From the NCBI RefSeq assembly GCF_003932715.1, contig NZ_CP020700.1, positions 558,001-622,000 on the forward strand: a DNA stretch of 64,000 nt, written 5' to 3'. The DNA comes from Streptomyces tsukubensis. Its GTDB lineage: Bacteria; Actinomycetota; Actinomycetes; Streptomycetales; Streptomycetaceae. The notes beneath the pieces were generated by a model. It was given only the letters and a program-made list of their open reading frames with translations. It ran no database searches and was not told where the DNA came from. A program made the translations under genes and the position numbers. Shown here piece by piece: positions 18,101 to 24,687 of the stretch (its first letter is position 1; every line of letters starts with the position of its first letter).

Positions 18101-19670
18101 GCAGTCCGCGGCCCGGGAGGGGGACCTCACCGAGGAGCTGACGGCGTCCGGCGGGGCGCTGCGGGAATCGGAGGCCGCGCTGACCACCGCCCGTACCGCC
18201 CACGAGGCCGCACGGGCCGGGCACCACGAGGCCGTCGCCGCCGCCGATATCGCGCTGCAGGCCGCGGCCCGTACCGTACGCGAGGCGGAGGAGGCCCTCG
18301 TCCGTGCCGAGTCGGCGGTGCGCGACGCCGAAGCGCTGCCGACGGCCCGTCAGGCCGACCGGGCCCGGGTGGCCTGGCGGCAGGCCGACGCCGAGGCCCG
18401 CGGCGCCGAACGGTACGCTCCGGACGCCCTGGCCACGGCACGGCTCCGCGAGCGGGCCGCCGACGCCGACCGCGAACGGCGGGAACTGGCCGCCGCACAC
18501 GAGGGCCGGGCTGCGGCCGTGGCCGCCGCGCGCACCACCGTGGCCGAGGCCGCCGGGGCTGTCGACCGGGCCCGTACCGAGCAGGACCGCGTCCGGCGGG
18601 AGGGGGAGGCCGCGGTGGCCGGGGCCGCCCGCGCGCAGAGCGCCGCCGAGCACGCCGTCACCCGGCGGACCCGCCTCCGCGACAGAGGCCTGGCCCGGGT
18701 CCGCGACACCGAACTCGCCCTGCGCGAACTCCGTGCCGAACAGCCGGCGCAGGCCGCCCGCCAGACCGCGGCCCTGCGCGCACTGGCCCGGCACATCCGG
18801 GCCCTGGACACCGTGCGCCGCACCGAGGGCACGGGGGCTTCCGGTTCGCTGCTGGGCTCCCTGTCCGCGGTGGCCCCGGCCGCGCCCGGCCGCCGTACCG
18901 GGCAGAGCGGCCCGGTGTCCCCGGCGGGCGGCAGCGGGACGGAGCCGGAGGGCCGGGGGGACTCGGAGGCTCCTGTCGGCCCCGGTGACGACGGCCGAGG
19001 TCCCGTCCGTCCGGGCGGGCTGCGGCGCACCGGCGACGGCGGTGCCGTACTCGACGTACTCGACGGGATCGCCTACGCCCTGCGTCCCGTACCGGTCGGG
19101 CCGGGCCACGCCGTGGCCGTCGTATCGGCGGCCCTCCGCGAGCTGGCGGCGGCGGCCGGACCGCTCCCCGGCCGGGGCACCGGGCTCCTGGACCGGCCGG
19201 CGGGCGCTGCGGACGACAACCCGCTCGACGACCGGCTCGACGACGGCCATGTCCCGCCACTGGACCGGTCGGTGATGGTGCCGGTGCCGCTGCTGGAGCG
19301 CGCGGGGCAGGTTCTGACGGACTCCCAGCGCGCGCAGGGAACCCTGCTCGGCGATGTGCTCCCGGCGGGGGAGGTCGCCGCGGGTCCCGCCGTACGGCTG
19401 CGGCTGCTGCTGGCGGACCCCGCCCTGGCCGACCCCGCCGCCGAACTCCCCCTGCTCCCGCTGCTGACCGCCGCCGCGAACACCTTCGGTGTGGTGGTCG
19501 CGGTGGCGGAGGCCGACGGCCGGGTCGTCCGCATCGGCGGCGCCCCGGGCTCCGTGACGCCGTACGCCCTGCTGCTCCACGACGGCGACCGGTGGTTCGC
19601 CGGACCGCGGGTGGTACGGGCCCCGGGCCCCGGGCCCGGCGGCGGCCCGGTGCCGGACCCCGGCCGCTGA
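6123..19670 (+). CDS. Giant type VII-associated protein with two lethal-factor-like metallopeptidase domains
   Basis: 4515 residues from a TTG start. Layout: residues 1-330, a hydrophobic helical domain like the CpnT N-terminus (opens IPDSIEFPDPARY); 340-580, Pro/Thr/Gly linker; 580-710, a small mixed domain; 857-1395 and 1454-1990, two copies of a ~598-residue unit; 1990-2095, RALW repeats; 2140-3950, long beta-rich region; about 3985-4225, coiled coil; 4320-4515, C-terminal domain. Each unit has HEVAH (His1255/His1259; His1853/His1857) followed by YEFFAQ, with Glu1317 and Glu1915 as third ligands and a Tyr exactly seven residues before each. That Y-x6-E spacing matches the catalytic Tyr and Glu of anthrax lethal factor and PPEP-1 as I remember them. 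The last domain ends LLHDGDRWFAG, possibly OTU-like (weak). The protein is probably exported with the WXG partner at 5736; target unknown. Confidence 0.8.
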   Translation: MIPDSIEFPDPARYILFVLLGELPLQASSDMAFSSSMPYDDKSAQVLDLRNEITDLLGRVDGALPPQVAASFKEALAPLTGAGGPDLLGDLAGQIRQVSDNRVKQSQKIMESKFEIIAEALVLLAELAVIAALSVFTGGLSFSQAAVAKARTTVAVLTIMQRLLNQAHLLPALSEALQEALTTLAVRLAMLSLNDGKRRPDGIDGRDILKALAVGGLAGFFGSAVSKYIGDIFKNQFRNFGDNKWGVVGGNVFRNAAAEGPSEAFAEFLVNGLFDNRWKFDLMSMAGGSISAVTEMILSGALDHLAKGLNSKFFDGRNVFGTYNPPFGPGAFPDGGGNKVVVHTSGPAPDTATSSSGGPGPVTTGRSVPPPVPVHHPVPPVVVPPLVSGTPVPVLNTLPPPLPVGGLDPFRADGPLPGGESPDTGTGTGTRGDSTGTTTNVVGPRDLPVLGPAAPAPATAGPGTGVPLPHTAPGTGPSTAPGPDRTGTGRPAGETPDTARRTGSTPRQTPDGFPQETPAPESATTPPVTRPAGAADPVRPEQWRSRQDATPATVVRTEIPAAQDTDESAPGRQAQPTTVDTEVRRVQADDGRWVRSLSLDIPVRPGPGLTGVDLDDLQERVRTLLDTEVNHGLLLPRSGDQLHVDLSVLVAPHASRAVELSATDRPAPSDQQHIRLYGDDPGLSPADRERRRADNAVTVLRQLLRHAGLAPTAEPATGPLLTPQALRTAESVTDTTTDTRNTTAADATAVARPETVPPVVRPTLESDGPRLGTSPPRPAVSESPDRIWTALPDGPRPLVTALGLPPASPSDTESESDSESESGSESDSAPVSRPGHHPTAPPRAAGLIVRHRPDYMLTVGSVVGRLLYSLGHPAVLAGDARSRVQFGNPRPLLSVDFHLVATGLPAADDIRRELEGMPGEPVVTLPRQDRAGTVVLMVNGVEVRIGVGPRPSGFDTAPGFTLPSVADSLAAAALALAIAPDRSLRDEALFDLLWALSRTPAEGPRAAALIGPAADAYRAAAPSGAAPVLSVQLSELLDSALNSETLHQHEVLWADNEASEDDEPRLTGELVALATELRALPEVVADPVRTLATRLPGMPTAERTKAIAGLTPDQRERLAAGPALVNALRSTLTPADFATTAADLIIQIPNGVHQPVSARESARTQVALLLHDPEVTSRLVRLGSRVVVVPRDRTVTSLEAFHDLKDATSSDGRCFHTMRGVATLHAAISEENLLGEHTTIGRVKHLPDGYSATFHEVAHIVHRCGLDFTELGLINDVYRATDRLGEAGAWPDGALYSYDEKTGERRGPNYSSQNQYEFFAQLTNVYLRANTGNDPVTGAPRENGGPDWVKEKHPSLYRLMRRLYGPGPERSLKVNPVEATQVLNEGLAHVRALLRDGYGDSDSDSSDTETGTGFVPEPGGTTAVSAPRAGAFPPLAVPAQPQAPAFLPHPDPVLEVGQYVALALHGLGRPAVLAGAARGVVQFGNPSPLNAVDFQLVSEGPPPADDIRRALERQLPEGRITPLPGPDDGGTVSFSVDGITVRIASGGPPVGSVTADGFPLPAPAASVTGAALALATGTDRELRGRDLLDLLWALGRTPADGSWAATLIRAGADAYRAAALPGAAPLLSVQLSELLDAALDPDTLAGHEQLWLDLGVDETDLPDLRTELTALAAELRILPEVVADPVRTLATRLPGMPTAERTKAIAGLTPDQRERLAAGPALVNALRSALTPADFATTAADLIIQIPNGVHQPVTARKSARTEVALLFHDPDVTARLVKGGSRVVVVPRDEPMTSLGPFKHLKGRTTADQRPWDDVRGAGLHSAAVTEENLLGEQPGIADAQPYHDGYSTTIHEVAHTLHMHGLDAADQQLILDVYRATDRLGEAGAWPDGALYSYDAETGERSGPNYSSLNEYEFFAQLTNVYLRANGGTDEYTGLPRNNGGPKWVEENQPGLHPLLFRLYGPGPQAPPGVNPVDATDTSNEALARARALWDVAGGEPGDGSEAYEDVRALWDGSTGSSSPPPGGPDASVTAPGGKARTYDAVRALWHAATGTHRPQEHPVTSQPAPGGGKKRYRAARALWHAATGSNHPAAPPSPVAHRRAGKSAATDTATEAATDTATDAATGTDRSGRGGEGLPRTGTTAPADLPELSAYARSYGQHHDGHIGLVLFERTPQHVLDGLYRQITDALGVPDGTPEATALRARVAGLLSAEDIEEHRADLRSGRGHRITVDHGGRERTVDVRLAHRNPRHSARYYGGGAANPPDVQVERRAEGTQVFSGTESWGTHRTVVLPWSLSHSVGSGPLRWGDVTVITSLTHNQLTQSLSVGEAFQTLSKHNAKDPARPLDLDGLWQVRVDAPGDAHGQWQPEQSHSVLTGWFPEHRVVVDGTDRAGLPEPGPLDDLPLWGVESIADPRRLLSEVLAEPAFAELRSLGPGSAEALEDFFAERVRRGTALPQTDGGVFSTVLADTGDRAVGVVQLIAHITPQRPLLRAPDGKLSLENFLGRGAAVEQSAQLSSGIGVDAAGGPTLMPGRKPGDRSTAPGFGIGLLGRAGGAWKVDESLVGTVNASLLHGGFTTGSQLLTPATVRYEVVLHRAGGGQVRAAFGPWTDGLHLLVPPRDAMTGHRPRGAEVRALPERLERLGSIGLGELPFRVESPGLTAALDRAEAWLRAEGFLPPVAAPVAGRPTVRLDEPLRRAQLANLTRWSRFRSRYGIALAVPEAVDGGHLPFLERPSTVAATRRVRLKLSVDRDADRLSEHVRRLPQAHPLGFSSYEAGGSRRRGTALSGSGGGGFLFGFPVAGGAGTVNAGPEYTGTAQSTDLVSVGDVTGLEQLLLTTADGGDVFTVPALFRLDLYEGDDDTPLIRFADEPTTTGAVTGTDGGDAPRPGDPEALALTPLGAVAPPRGVPGTVSLFVRHHITLPAGEAPLPADRPGHLVRRPVTDGSAADDLRRLGLTDTEGRPLPGVAPLPAGALVDSFRGTAALTDVLSRIVAGTHPGAPGPWLLTRAVRSTGTVLSGTAGLLGDGTRRALDLARRSAPSRLPGPVNHVTTLAARLLGSPLSRTARTSHLWGAAVYKRLSVAAFGAARNAPGTLAAETRHTGIRPGLLLARAGQILGGQYVLDGLTLPGTAADQVLQVTVQGYLHHPRYLGSTTIYSEQSVLSAGSAAQQHGTGRAHQFTGAVTGLQTAPADPDQAPHLFNPSLRHSYTRRRDTVTAHTANTKVTRVATHTGSHHLIGSDVTLLVTVRRGVRNAFGNAVGLGEWAPVTVAVDLPRAVTFLAPEAVLARYARWYALPGGAALPALPAPSLPLPDAFARTGVLGLGTVLSLTQLDDLRHRAERRDRLGTELFRLVEDEAPGATRPGHASHLPEVAPELARRTEPAALRTLPGLGAGGSSLQFVHVAYGGARLVEVVLAAEPVLRTAGLRGLLGRPVETAGLELVQTHAPQNRAVTRTVTRTHQTAAAPVSRFPRPRVSGRTDRSGPTLALTHQRVRTVRNDRTGEDRLWTRTDTVADFDGVDYLITASVRSRLLPEWPANLPGGLLQAGLRSFSGLEGPVSARLTAWAKRLLAGRPVSSVSVPAATVLRFAGSEAAAPQGHRGPLPPGLHTGDPLLPGRAAGPAAAAPPPGALRLTPTGPVPVHRFNGAQELVRALRAVAPGATAAWGLSADSPDEAVATRLGELLQTGRIGLDGPRTAAGLTPHLPGSWPLADAAEPPVLSIAFYDPRPVTSGDDVAVDRVRRQGRSTTATASAGGAFAFTQQSTQSLTEGNRHLFAFSVPLAAQQPHTSGYGGTVTGTGLNRLRTGRSTAPTDRRGTRNHETLVDVVITVHGPEGVRWVTGSAAVRLGEHDLFGFGVTPARPLAGVYDVPALLAGQTADDLRDWARHPVTDLPAALAAGLDAGDPAARLWLALGDDPDGSGLAHAVYAASRTAVLAGRPVEVVVRTADGPRHWPFAADGTPADITPGTRARWQEWQETAAGHDDAVAAQEQSAAREGDLTEELTASGGALRESEAALTTARTAHEAARAGHHEAVAAADIALQAAARTVREAEEALVRAESAVRDAEALPTARQADRARVAWRQADAEARGAERYAPDALATARLRERAADADRERRELAAAHEGRAAAVAAARTTVAEAAGAVDRARTEQDRVRREGEAAVAGAARAQSAAEHAVTRRTRLRDRGLARVRDTELALRELRAEQPAQAARQTAALRALARHIRALDTVRRTEGTGASGSLLGSLSAVAPAAPGRRTGQSGPVSPAGGSGTEPEGRGDSEAPVGPGDDGRGPVRPGGLRRTGDGGAVLDVLDGIAYALRPVPVGPGHAVAVVSAALRELAAAAGPLPGRGTGLLDRPAGAADDNPLDDRLDDGHVPPLDRSVMVPVPLLERAGQVLTDSQRAQGTLLGDVLPAGEVAAGPAVRLRLLLADPALADPAAELPLLPLLTAAANTFGVVVAVAEADGRVVRIGGAPGSVTPYALLLHDGDRWFAGPRVVRAPGPGPGGGPVPDPGR
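8691..12090 (+). repeat. Internal tandem duplication of the metallopeptidase unit
   Basis: Two in-frame units about 1.79 kb apart. Both begin with a PAVLAG...VQFGNP segment (8691 and 10482) and end after the HEVAH/YEFFAQ domain. Divergence varies along the unit: about 240 bp from 9361 matches the stretch from 11155 with very few changes, whereas the N-terminal parts differ at many positions. That is the pattern of an older duplication with recent local conversion. Confidence 0.85.
12090..12395 (+). repeat. RALW short protein repeats
   Basis: Four copies of a motif R-A-L-W-(D/H)-x-x-(A/S/T)-(T/G)-G occur within about 90 residues: RARALWDVAGG, DVRALWDGSTG, AVRALWHAATG and AARALWHAATG. They are separated by Pro/Gly spacers and sit directly after the second metallopeptidase unit. 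The spacing of about 25-35 residues suggests a repeated binding peptide or linker; function unknown. Confidence 0.7.
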
Positions 19671-19683
19671 TCCGGCCCCGTCC

Positions 19684-19699
19684 GCCCGCTGCGGCGGGC
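19684..19699. terminator. Weak hairpin between convergent genes
   Basis: GCCCGC-TGCG-GCGGGC, a 6-bp stem in the 50-bp gap between the giant gene and the convergent lectin gene. There is no T-run. It may terminate in both directions; support is modest. Confidence 0.35.
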
Positions 19700-19720
19700 C
19701 GGGCGGTTCGGGTTTTCGGC

Positions 19721-21139
19721 TCAGGAGCGGGTGAAGGTCCACTCGTGGTTGTTCTGGTTCTCGGGCGCGCAGGGCCAGATGATGAGCTGACGCTCCTGTT
19801 CGCTGTTGCTGTAGGAGTCCAGGCACTGGTTGTTGCTGGCGAAGTTGCGGATCCAGAACTTGCCGTCGGCGCGCTTGTCCAGCCACCAGAGCTGGTTGTC
19901 CTTGGTGGTGCCGTTGCAGGGGTACTCTGTGACCCCGGTCGCCCCGCCGACGCCCCCGTTGCCGGGGAGGTCCAGGCACATGCCGTCCATGACGTTGCGG
20001 ATCTGGAAGAGCGGCACCCCGCCGGGTCCCGCCGTGGCGTAGCGCTGCTCCACCGTCCACAACTGGTTGTCGTTGTTGGTGTTGTTGCAGGTGAAGTGGT
20101 GCACTTCGGTGTCGGGGCGGCCGCTGGAGTAGCCGGGGATATCGACGCAGGTGCCGTTGGTGTTGTTCTTGATGAGCACCCGGGTCATCACGGAGGGCAG
20201 ACTTCCGGAGGTCTTCTTCTGCTTCTTCTGGGTACTTCCTGCCCGGTCCGTGGTCTTCGCGCTCCCCGAGCCGCCGGTACCGCCCGTGCCGCCTGTTCCG
20301 CCTGTGCTGTCCGTGCCGCCTGTGTTTGCCGTCTTCGCGCCCGGCGGGGCGGCCGGGTCGGCCTTCTCCGGCCCGGCGCCCTGCTTCTGCTTCTCCGGCT
20401 TCGCGCTCGGCACGGGCTTCGGCTTCGGCTTCGGCGGCGAGGGGGCGGGCGATTCGGCGACGAAGGCGCCCGCGGGGTCGTCCTCGTCCGTGAGGACGTT
20501 CTCGGCCGCTGTGGTGACGGTCTTCTTCTCCTCGTCCTTGCCGAGCGCCATCACCAGCAGCGGGACGGCGACCAGCACGACGCCCACCATGGCGGCGCCG
20601 GCCAGGACCGGTTTGCCGGGGCGGCCGGGCGCGGCGGCTTCGGGTCCCGCCGTGTCCCCGCCGGACCCGGCAGCGGCGGCGACGCCACGGCGGCCTTCCG
20701 ATGCCGTGGCGGCGGCCGCCGAAGACCGTGCCTCGCCGCTCGTCCCGGTCACGGACCCGGTCGCAGCCCCGGCCCGCCCGGTGCTCTCGGCGCCCCCGGA
20801 CCGGGAGCTCTCCGCCGTCGCGGCGGTCCCGGTGGTTCCGGTCTCCTCGTCCCCGGCGGGCTCGGTGGTTCCGCTCTTCTCGGCAGCGGCCTCCTCGGCA
20901 GCGGGTCCTCCGCCGGGTGACGCCGTACTCCCCGTACTCCCGGCGGACCCGGCCGCTTCCCCGGCACCGGCCTCCGAAGTGACCGGCACGGACTCCTCCT
21001 CCGCCGTTCCCGGGGCGGGGCCGCCGGGGGGCTTCCCCTCGCCCATGAGCCCGGCCGCGACGGCCTCGGCATCGGGAGCCGCAGCGGATCCCGACGGCCG
21101 GCCGACGGATTCGCCCGATGCCTTGTTCTGGTCGGACAT
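19721..21139 (-). CDS. Membrane-anchored ricin-type lectin protein
   Basis: 472 residues. Residues 1-175 are a long Ala/Gly/Ser/Glu-rich cytoplasmic region. One membrane helix lies near 178-199 (VLAGAAMVGVVLVAVPLLVM). Residues 200-335 are a Lys/Pro then Thr/Gly-rich extracellular stalk, including several TGG repeats. Residues 335-472 form a ricin-type beta-trefoil with QLW, QLWW and HEW motifs in place of the three QxW repeats. It should display a carbohydrate-binding head outside the cell. AGGAGAAG precedes the ATG. It converges with the giant gene and lies about 70 bp downstream of the SARP gene on the same strand, so it may be co-regulated with it. Confidence 0.8.
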   Translation of the reverse strand: MSDQNKASGESVGRPSGSAAAPDAEAVAAGLMGEGKPPGGPAPGTAEEESVPVTSEAGAGEAAGSAGSTGSTASPGGGPAAEEAAAEKSGTTEPAGDEETGTTGTAATAESSRSGGAESTGRAGAATGSVTGTSGEARSSAAAATASEGRRGVAAAAGSGGDTAGPEAAAPGRPGKPVLAGAAMVGVVLVAVPLLVMALGKDEEKKTVTTAAENVLTDEDDPAGAFVAESPAPSPPKPKPKPVPSAKPEKQKQGAGPEKADPAAPPGAKTANTGGTDSTGGTGGTGGTGGSGSAKTTDRAGSTQKKQKKTSGSLPSVMTRVLIKNNTNGTCVDIPGYSSGRPDTEVHHFTCNNTNNDNQLWTVEQRYATAGPGGVPLFQIRNVMDGMCLDLPGNGGVGGATGVTEYPCNGTTKDNQLWWLDKRADGKFWIRNFASNNQCLDSYSNSEQERQLIIWPCAPENQNNHEWTFTRS

Positions 21140-21210
21140 CTACTTCTCCTCTGGTCCCGGAGTCGCTGCTCCGGGGCGATGCGGATACGAGGGATCGGTT
21201 GGTGCTGAGG

Positions 21211-23235
21211 TCATGGCCGGTCCCGGTCCGGATCCCGGGGCGGGCCGGACAGCGGGGCCGGGACGGGTGCCAGGGGGCCCGCGGCACGGAGGTGCCCGGC
21301 GAGCCGGGCCTGGTCGGTGCCGTCGCGGCCGGTGAGTGCCCGGGCCAGTGTGGCGTGCAGCAGTTGCCGCCCGGACGCCGTGAGGGTGCCGAGCAGGACG
21401 TCGTGGACCAGTTCCGGCAGCCGGTAGTGCCCGGCCAGCGGGTCGCCCTGGTCCGGCTGCCAGAGCAACAGCCCCGCGGTGACAGCGTTATCAACGAGCA
21501 CCGGAAGCCGGTCGGCGGCCAGACCCGGGATCTCCGCGAGCAGTCCGAGGTCCAGCCGCCCGCCGTCGGCGGCGGTGTGGGCGAGGAGCGAACGGGCCTC
21601 CGTGGAGAGCCCGGCCAGCCGGTCGTGGACGATGGTGCCGACTGCGGCCGGCACCCTGGCGCCGGGCCCGGTCCGCAGTTCCGGCGCCAGCGCCAGCAGC
21701 TCCGCGAGGACGAACGGATTGCCCGCCGCGCGCCGGTGCAGGGCCTCGGCCCCGGCCGGGTCCTCCCCGCGCTCCGTCAGAAGCCGGGCCACGTCCCCGG
21801 GGGTCAGCGGCTCCAGATGCAGCCAGACCGTCCCGCGCCTGGCGAGATCGGCGAGCAGACCGCTGATCTCCGGTGCCCCGGTGTCGCGGAGCGCGCAGAC
21901 CACGGCGGCCGGGGTGTTCCGCAGCAGAGCGGCGAGGCGGCGCAGCCGGGCACAGCTCTCCGGGGCGGCCCCGTCCAGATCGTCGAGCAGGCACAGTACG
22001 GGCGTCCGGCGCAGCTCGCGGACGAGTGCCTCCACCGGGTCCGGATCCGCCGCCCCCTTCTCACCCTTCCCACCCGTTTCACCCTTCTCACCGGGAGCGC
22101 CGGGAGCGCCGGGATCGGGCTCCCGGCGCTCCAGCGCGTCCAGCAGCCGGAGCACCGGGCAGGACGGCGCGGCGTCCGGCCCCCCGGCACCGGGCCGGTC
22201 GCCGTGCACCCGGACCACGGCGATCCCGGACTCGGCTGCACGCGCGGCCAGTTCGTCCAGCAGCCTGGTCTTGCCGGTGCCCGCCTCGCCGGAGACCACC
22301 GCCCACCGGGTGGCGCCCGCGGCCGTCTCCCGGAGCAGTCTGCCGAGTTGTCCGTTCTCCTCGTCCCGCCCGACGAGGGGCAGTCCGGCGGAGGTCGCGC
22401 GGGGTAACGGGGTACCGGTGAGCCGGTGCGGGCCCGGGGCGCCGAGCACGGGGCCCAGGACGTCGGTGTCGTGGCGCAGTACAGCCGTGTGCAGATCGCG
22501 CAGTCCGGGGCTGGGGTCCAGGCCCAGTTCGCGTGCGAGGAGGGAGCGGAACCGCTCGTACTGGCGCAGGGATTCCACGGGCCGTCCCGCCGTGTACAGC
22601 GCGCGCATCAGCAGGGCCCAGGACGTCTCGCGCAGCGGGGCGTCGGTGGTGAGCCGCATGGCGGCGGGCACGGCCCGGTCCGGGTCGGCCTGTTTGATGA
22701 GCACGGTGACCTGGAGTTCCCGCGCGTCCTGGCGTGCGGCGTCGAGCCGGGTCCGCTCCCGCAGGGCGAAGGCGTGATCAGCGGCCTCGCCGAGGGCCGG
22801 GCCGCGCCAGAGTCCGAGGGCGCGGTCGATCCGCTGCCGGGCCAGGTCCAGTCGGCCCTCGTGCAGTGCGGTACGGGCCGCGAGTACCGCCTCTTCGAAG
22901 ACGGCGGTGTCCCGCGCCTCCCGCGGAATCCGCAGGGCGTACCCGGCCCGGCTGCTGACCAGTACTCCGGAGCGGCCGCGGTGCCCCGGGTCGAGTGCCG
23001 ACCGCAGGCGGCTGACATGGGCACGCACCGACGACGCTGCGGCCGTGGGCTGGTCGCCCTCCCACAGATCGCGGCAGATCTCGCCGAGGGAGACCGGATG
23101 GCCGTCCTGGATGAGCAGCCGGGTCAGCAGCACCCGGCGCTGCCGGGGCCCGAGGTCGAGCACGGTGGCACCGCGCACGACCTCGACGGGGCCGAGCAGG
23201 CCGTACCGCAGGGTGGGTCCGTCCTGGGTGTCCAT
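21211..23235 (-). CDS. SARP-family regulator with ATPase domain; TTA codon; collagen-like insert
   Basis: 674 residues. Residues 1-105 are an OmpR-like winged helix (LGPRQRRVLLTRLL...SVRAHVSRLRSAL). Residues 105-255 are the bacterial transcriptional activation domain (ELGLDPSPGLRDLH). An AAA/NB-ARC-type ATPase follows, with Walker A GEAGTGKT near 310 and Walker B CLLDDLDG. This is the AfsR/RedD-type large SARP architecture, usually an activator of antibiotic genes. An insert of uninterrupted Gly-X-Y triplets (22055-22110) interrupts the ATPase domain. Leu277 is a TTA codon (22407-22405), so translation probably needs bldA tRNA. GGAGGTGG lies upstream of the ATG. Its targets are not evident; it is divergent from the AspH-like gene. 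Confidence 0.85.
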   Translation of the reverse strand: MDTQDGPTLRYGLLGPVEVVRGATVLDLGPRQRRVLLTRLLIQDGHPVSLGEICRDLWEGDQPTAAASSVRAHVSRLRSALDPGHRGRSGVLVSSRAGYALRIPREARDTAVFEEAVLAARTALHEGRLDLARQRIDRALGLWRGPALGEAADHAFALRERTRLDAARQDARELQVTVLIKQADPDRAVPAAMRLTTDAPLRETSWALLMRALYTAGRPVESLRQYERFRSLLARELGLDPSPGLRDLHTAVLRHDTDVLGPVLGAPGPHRLTGTPLPRATSAGLPLVGRDEENGQLGRLLRETAAGATRWAVVSGEAGTGKTRLLDELAARAAESGIAVVRVHGDRPGAGGPDAAPSCPVLRLLDALERREPDPGAPGAPGEKGETGGKGEKGAADPDPVEALVRELRRTPVLCLLDDLDGAAPESCARLRRLAALLRNTPAAVVCALRDTGAPEISGLLADLARRGTVWLHLEPLTPGDVARLLTERGEDPAGAEALHRRAAGNPFVLAELLALAPELRTGPGARVPAAVGTIVHDRLAGLSTEARSLLAHTAADGGRLDLGLLAEIPGLAADRLPVLVDNAVTAGLLLWQPDQGDPLAGHYRLPELVHDVLLGTLTASGRQLLHATLARALTGRDGTDQARLAGHLRAAGPLAPVPAPLSGPPRDPDRDRP

Positions 23236-23868
23236 GAAGATCCGGCCACCTCCAGATGGCGCCGTCCGGAGCGGGACGTACGACGGGTAACGGCTGACGG
23301 GCTGACAGGCTGACGCACAGACCGGTAAGGGCCAACGGGAGTACGGGAGTTCCCTGGTGGAACCCCTGTTCTCACCGTCTCGCCCCGGCAGCCTACGTCA
23401 TCCGTGTCACGGGCTCGGAACGGAATCGGTGCTGGTACGGCGGCACCGGGACCGTCGGCAACCGCCCTGCGGAACGGTTCCTCCCGCCCCGTCCGAACGG
23501 CCGCCGGTTCCGCCCGCCGCGCCCCCTTACTCTCGGGTAGCGACCCCGCTCGGGACCAGGCCCTCCCCCGGTGGGTACAGAACTGTGACACGGCCTGCCC
23601 GGGTGTCCGCCCGGGAGGGAGAGTCGCTCGCCGCCCTCGCCGTCGGCATCCGGCCCGGCCACCGACGAGTGTCGCATTCAACAAGTCGGCTCACACGGCG
23701 TTCTGGTTCCCGGCGAGGACCGGAATTCGGAAGTACGGGAAGCACTACCGGCGCACTGGATCATGCAGGCCCGCTGCTGCGCCCCTTTTACCGGGGGCGG
23801 GACGGGTGAGCCCTGGGTAGCCTTCCTACGGTATGCACGGACCGCTGTGCCCGAATTCTGGAGAGGTA
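23236..23868. other. 633-bp divergent intergenic region
   Basis: It separates the SARP gene (leftward) from the AspH-like gene (rightward). The ORFs here lack a ribosome-binding site or any recognisable protein. It must hold both promoters, but I cannot assign a convincing -10/-35 pair. GGAGAGG (23860-23866) just upstream of ATG 23869 decides the start of the rightward gene. Confidence 0.5.
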
Positions 23869-24621
23869 ATGACCCCCGAGATAGACGACGCCTTCGCCGC
23901 CATCAGGAGTGAGCACGGACCGGATTCCCTCGTCCGGGTCGAGCAGATGCTGGCGGCGGGAAAAGGTGATCGCCATCCGCTGCAGAAGGGGGCGAAGTGG
24001 ATCCTGCCGGGAATTTCCCAGCAGCCCTGGCACGATCCGTACGGCCATCCGGAGTTGGCGCCCGTGGTGCACGCCCTCGAAGCAGACCACGCAGCGATCA
24101 AAAAGGAGTTGGAGACCGCCTGGGAGGCCCGGCGGCAGGCCTTCTCCGATTACGAGCACTACCTCTCGCGCCAGTCGGACTGGCAGGCTCTCTATCTCTT
24201 CCGCAACGGCGGCCTGGTGAACGAGTCGGCCGATACGGTGCCGACCGCCTTCCGGATTCTGAAGGAGGAGGCGGTCGACACCGGAACGCTCTGCCCGCTG
24301 CTGGAGTGCCACTTCTCTACCCTGCTGCCCGGCGCGGCGATCGCCCCCCACTCCGACCTGTGGAACTTCAGCATCAACCTGCACCTGGCGGTCGACATCC
24401 CCGAGGAGTGCGGCATCACGGTCGCGGGCGAGACGCGGTCGTGGGAAGAGGGCAAGTGCCTGCTCTTCGACTACTCCTTCGAGCACGAGGCCTGGAACCG
24501 GGGGGCGCGCCCGCGCACCTGCCTGCTCGTCGACCTGTGGCACCCGGAGACCACCGTGCCCGAGCGGAAGGCGCTCGTGGTGGCCATCACCGAGATCCGC
24601 AAGCTGATGGGCGAGGGGTAG
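23869..24621 (+). CDS. Aspartyl/asparaginyl beta-hydroxylase-like dioxygenase
   Basis: 250 residues from ATG 23869, chosen over the in-frame ATG 23833 because of the GGAGAGG just before it. The C-terminal half carries the AspH-type double-stranded beta-helix: HFSTLLPGAAIAPHSD, then FEHEAWNRG, then RTCLLVDLWHP. This gives two Fe-binding His and a downstream Arg for 2-oxoglutarate. AspH-family enzymes hydroxylate Asp, Asn or His in peptides or free amino acids, and bacterial members often act in natural-product pathways. A strong hairpin follows, and the copper operon lies beyond it on the other strand, so it forms its own transcription unit. The substrate is unknown. Confidence 0.75.
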   Translation: MTPEIDDAFAAIRSEHGPDSLVRVEQMLAAGKGDRHPLQKGAKWILPGISQQPWHDPYGHPELAPVVHALEADHAAIKKELETAWEARRQAFSDYEHYLSRQSDWQALYLFRNGGLVNESADTVPTAFRILKEEAVDTGTLCPLLECHFSTLLPGAAIAPHSDLWNFSINLHLAVDIPEECGITVAGETRSWEEGKCLLFDYSFEHEAWNRGARPRTCLLVDLWHPETTVPERKALVVAITEIRKLMGEG

Positions 24622-24622
24622 A

Positions 24623-24653
24623 ACCTGTCCGGACCCGGCGGGTCCGGACAGGT
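24623..24653. terminator. Bidirectional terminator, 14-bp perfect stem
   Basis: ACCTGTCCGGACCC (24623-24636) pairs perfectly with GGGTCCGGACAGGT (24640-24653) around a 3-nt loop. It begins two bases after the AspH-like stop and lies 34 bp from the 3' end of the convergent PCuAC gene. Confidence 0.85.
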
Positions 24654-24687
24654 GAGGAGGGCGGCGCGCGCGGCGCCCTCCCCCTCC

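Noticed and set aside
11466..21494. 3342-residue minus-strand open frame
   Set aside because: An antisense frame kept open by high GC; it spans the giant gene and parts of the lectin and SARP genes. No recognisable protein features.
23236..23868. SARP direct-repeat operators in the SARP/AspH gap
   Set aside because: I looked for heptamer direct repeats at 11- or 22-bp spacing and saw none convincing by eye.
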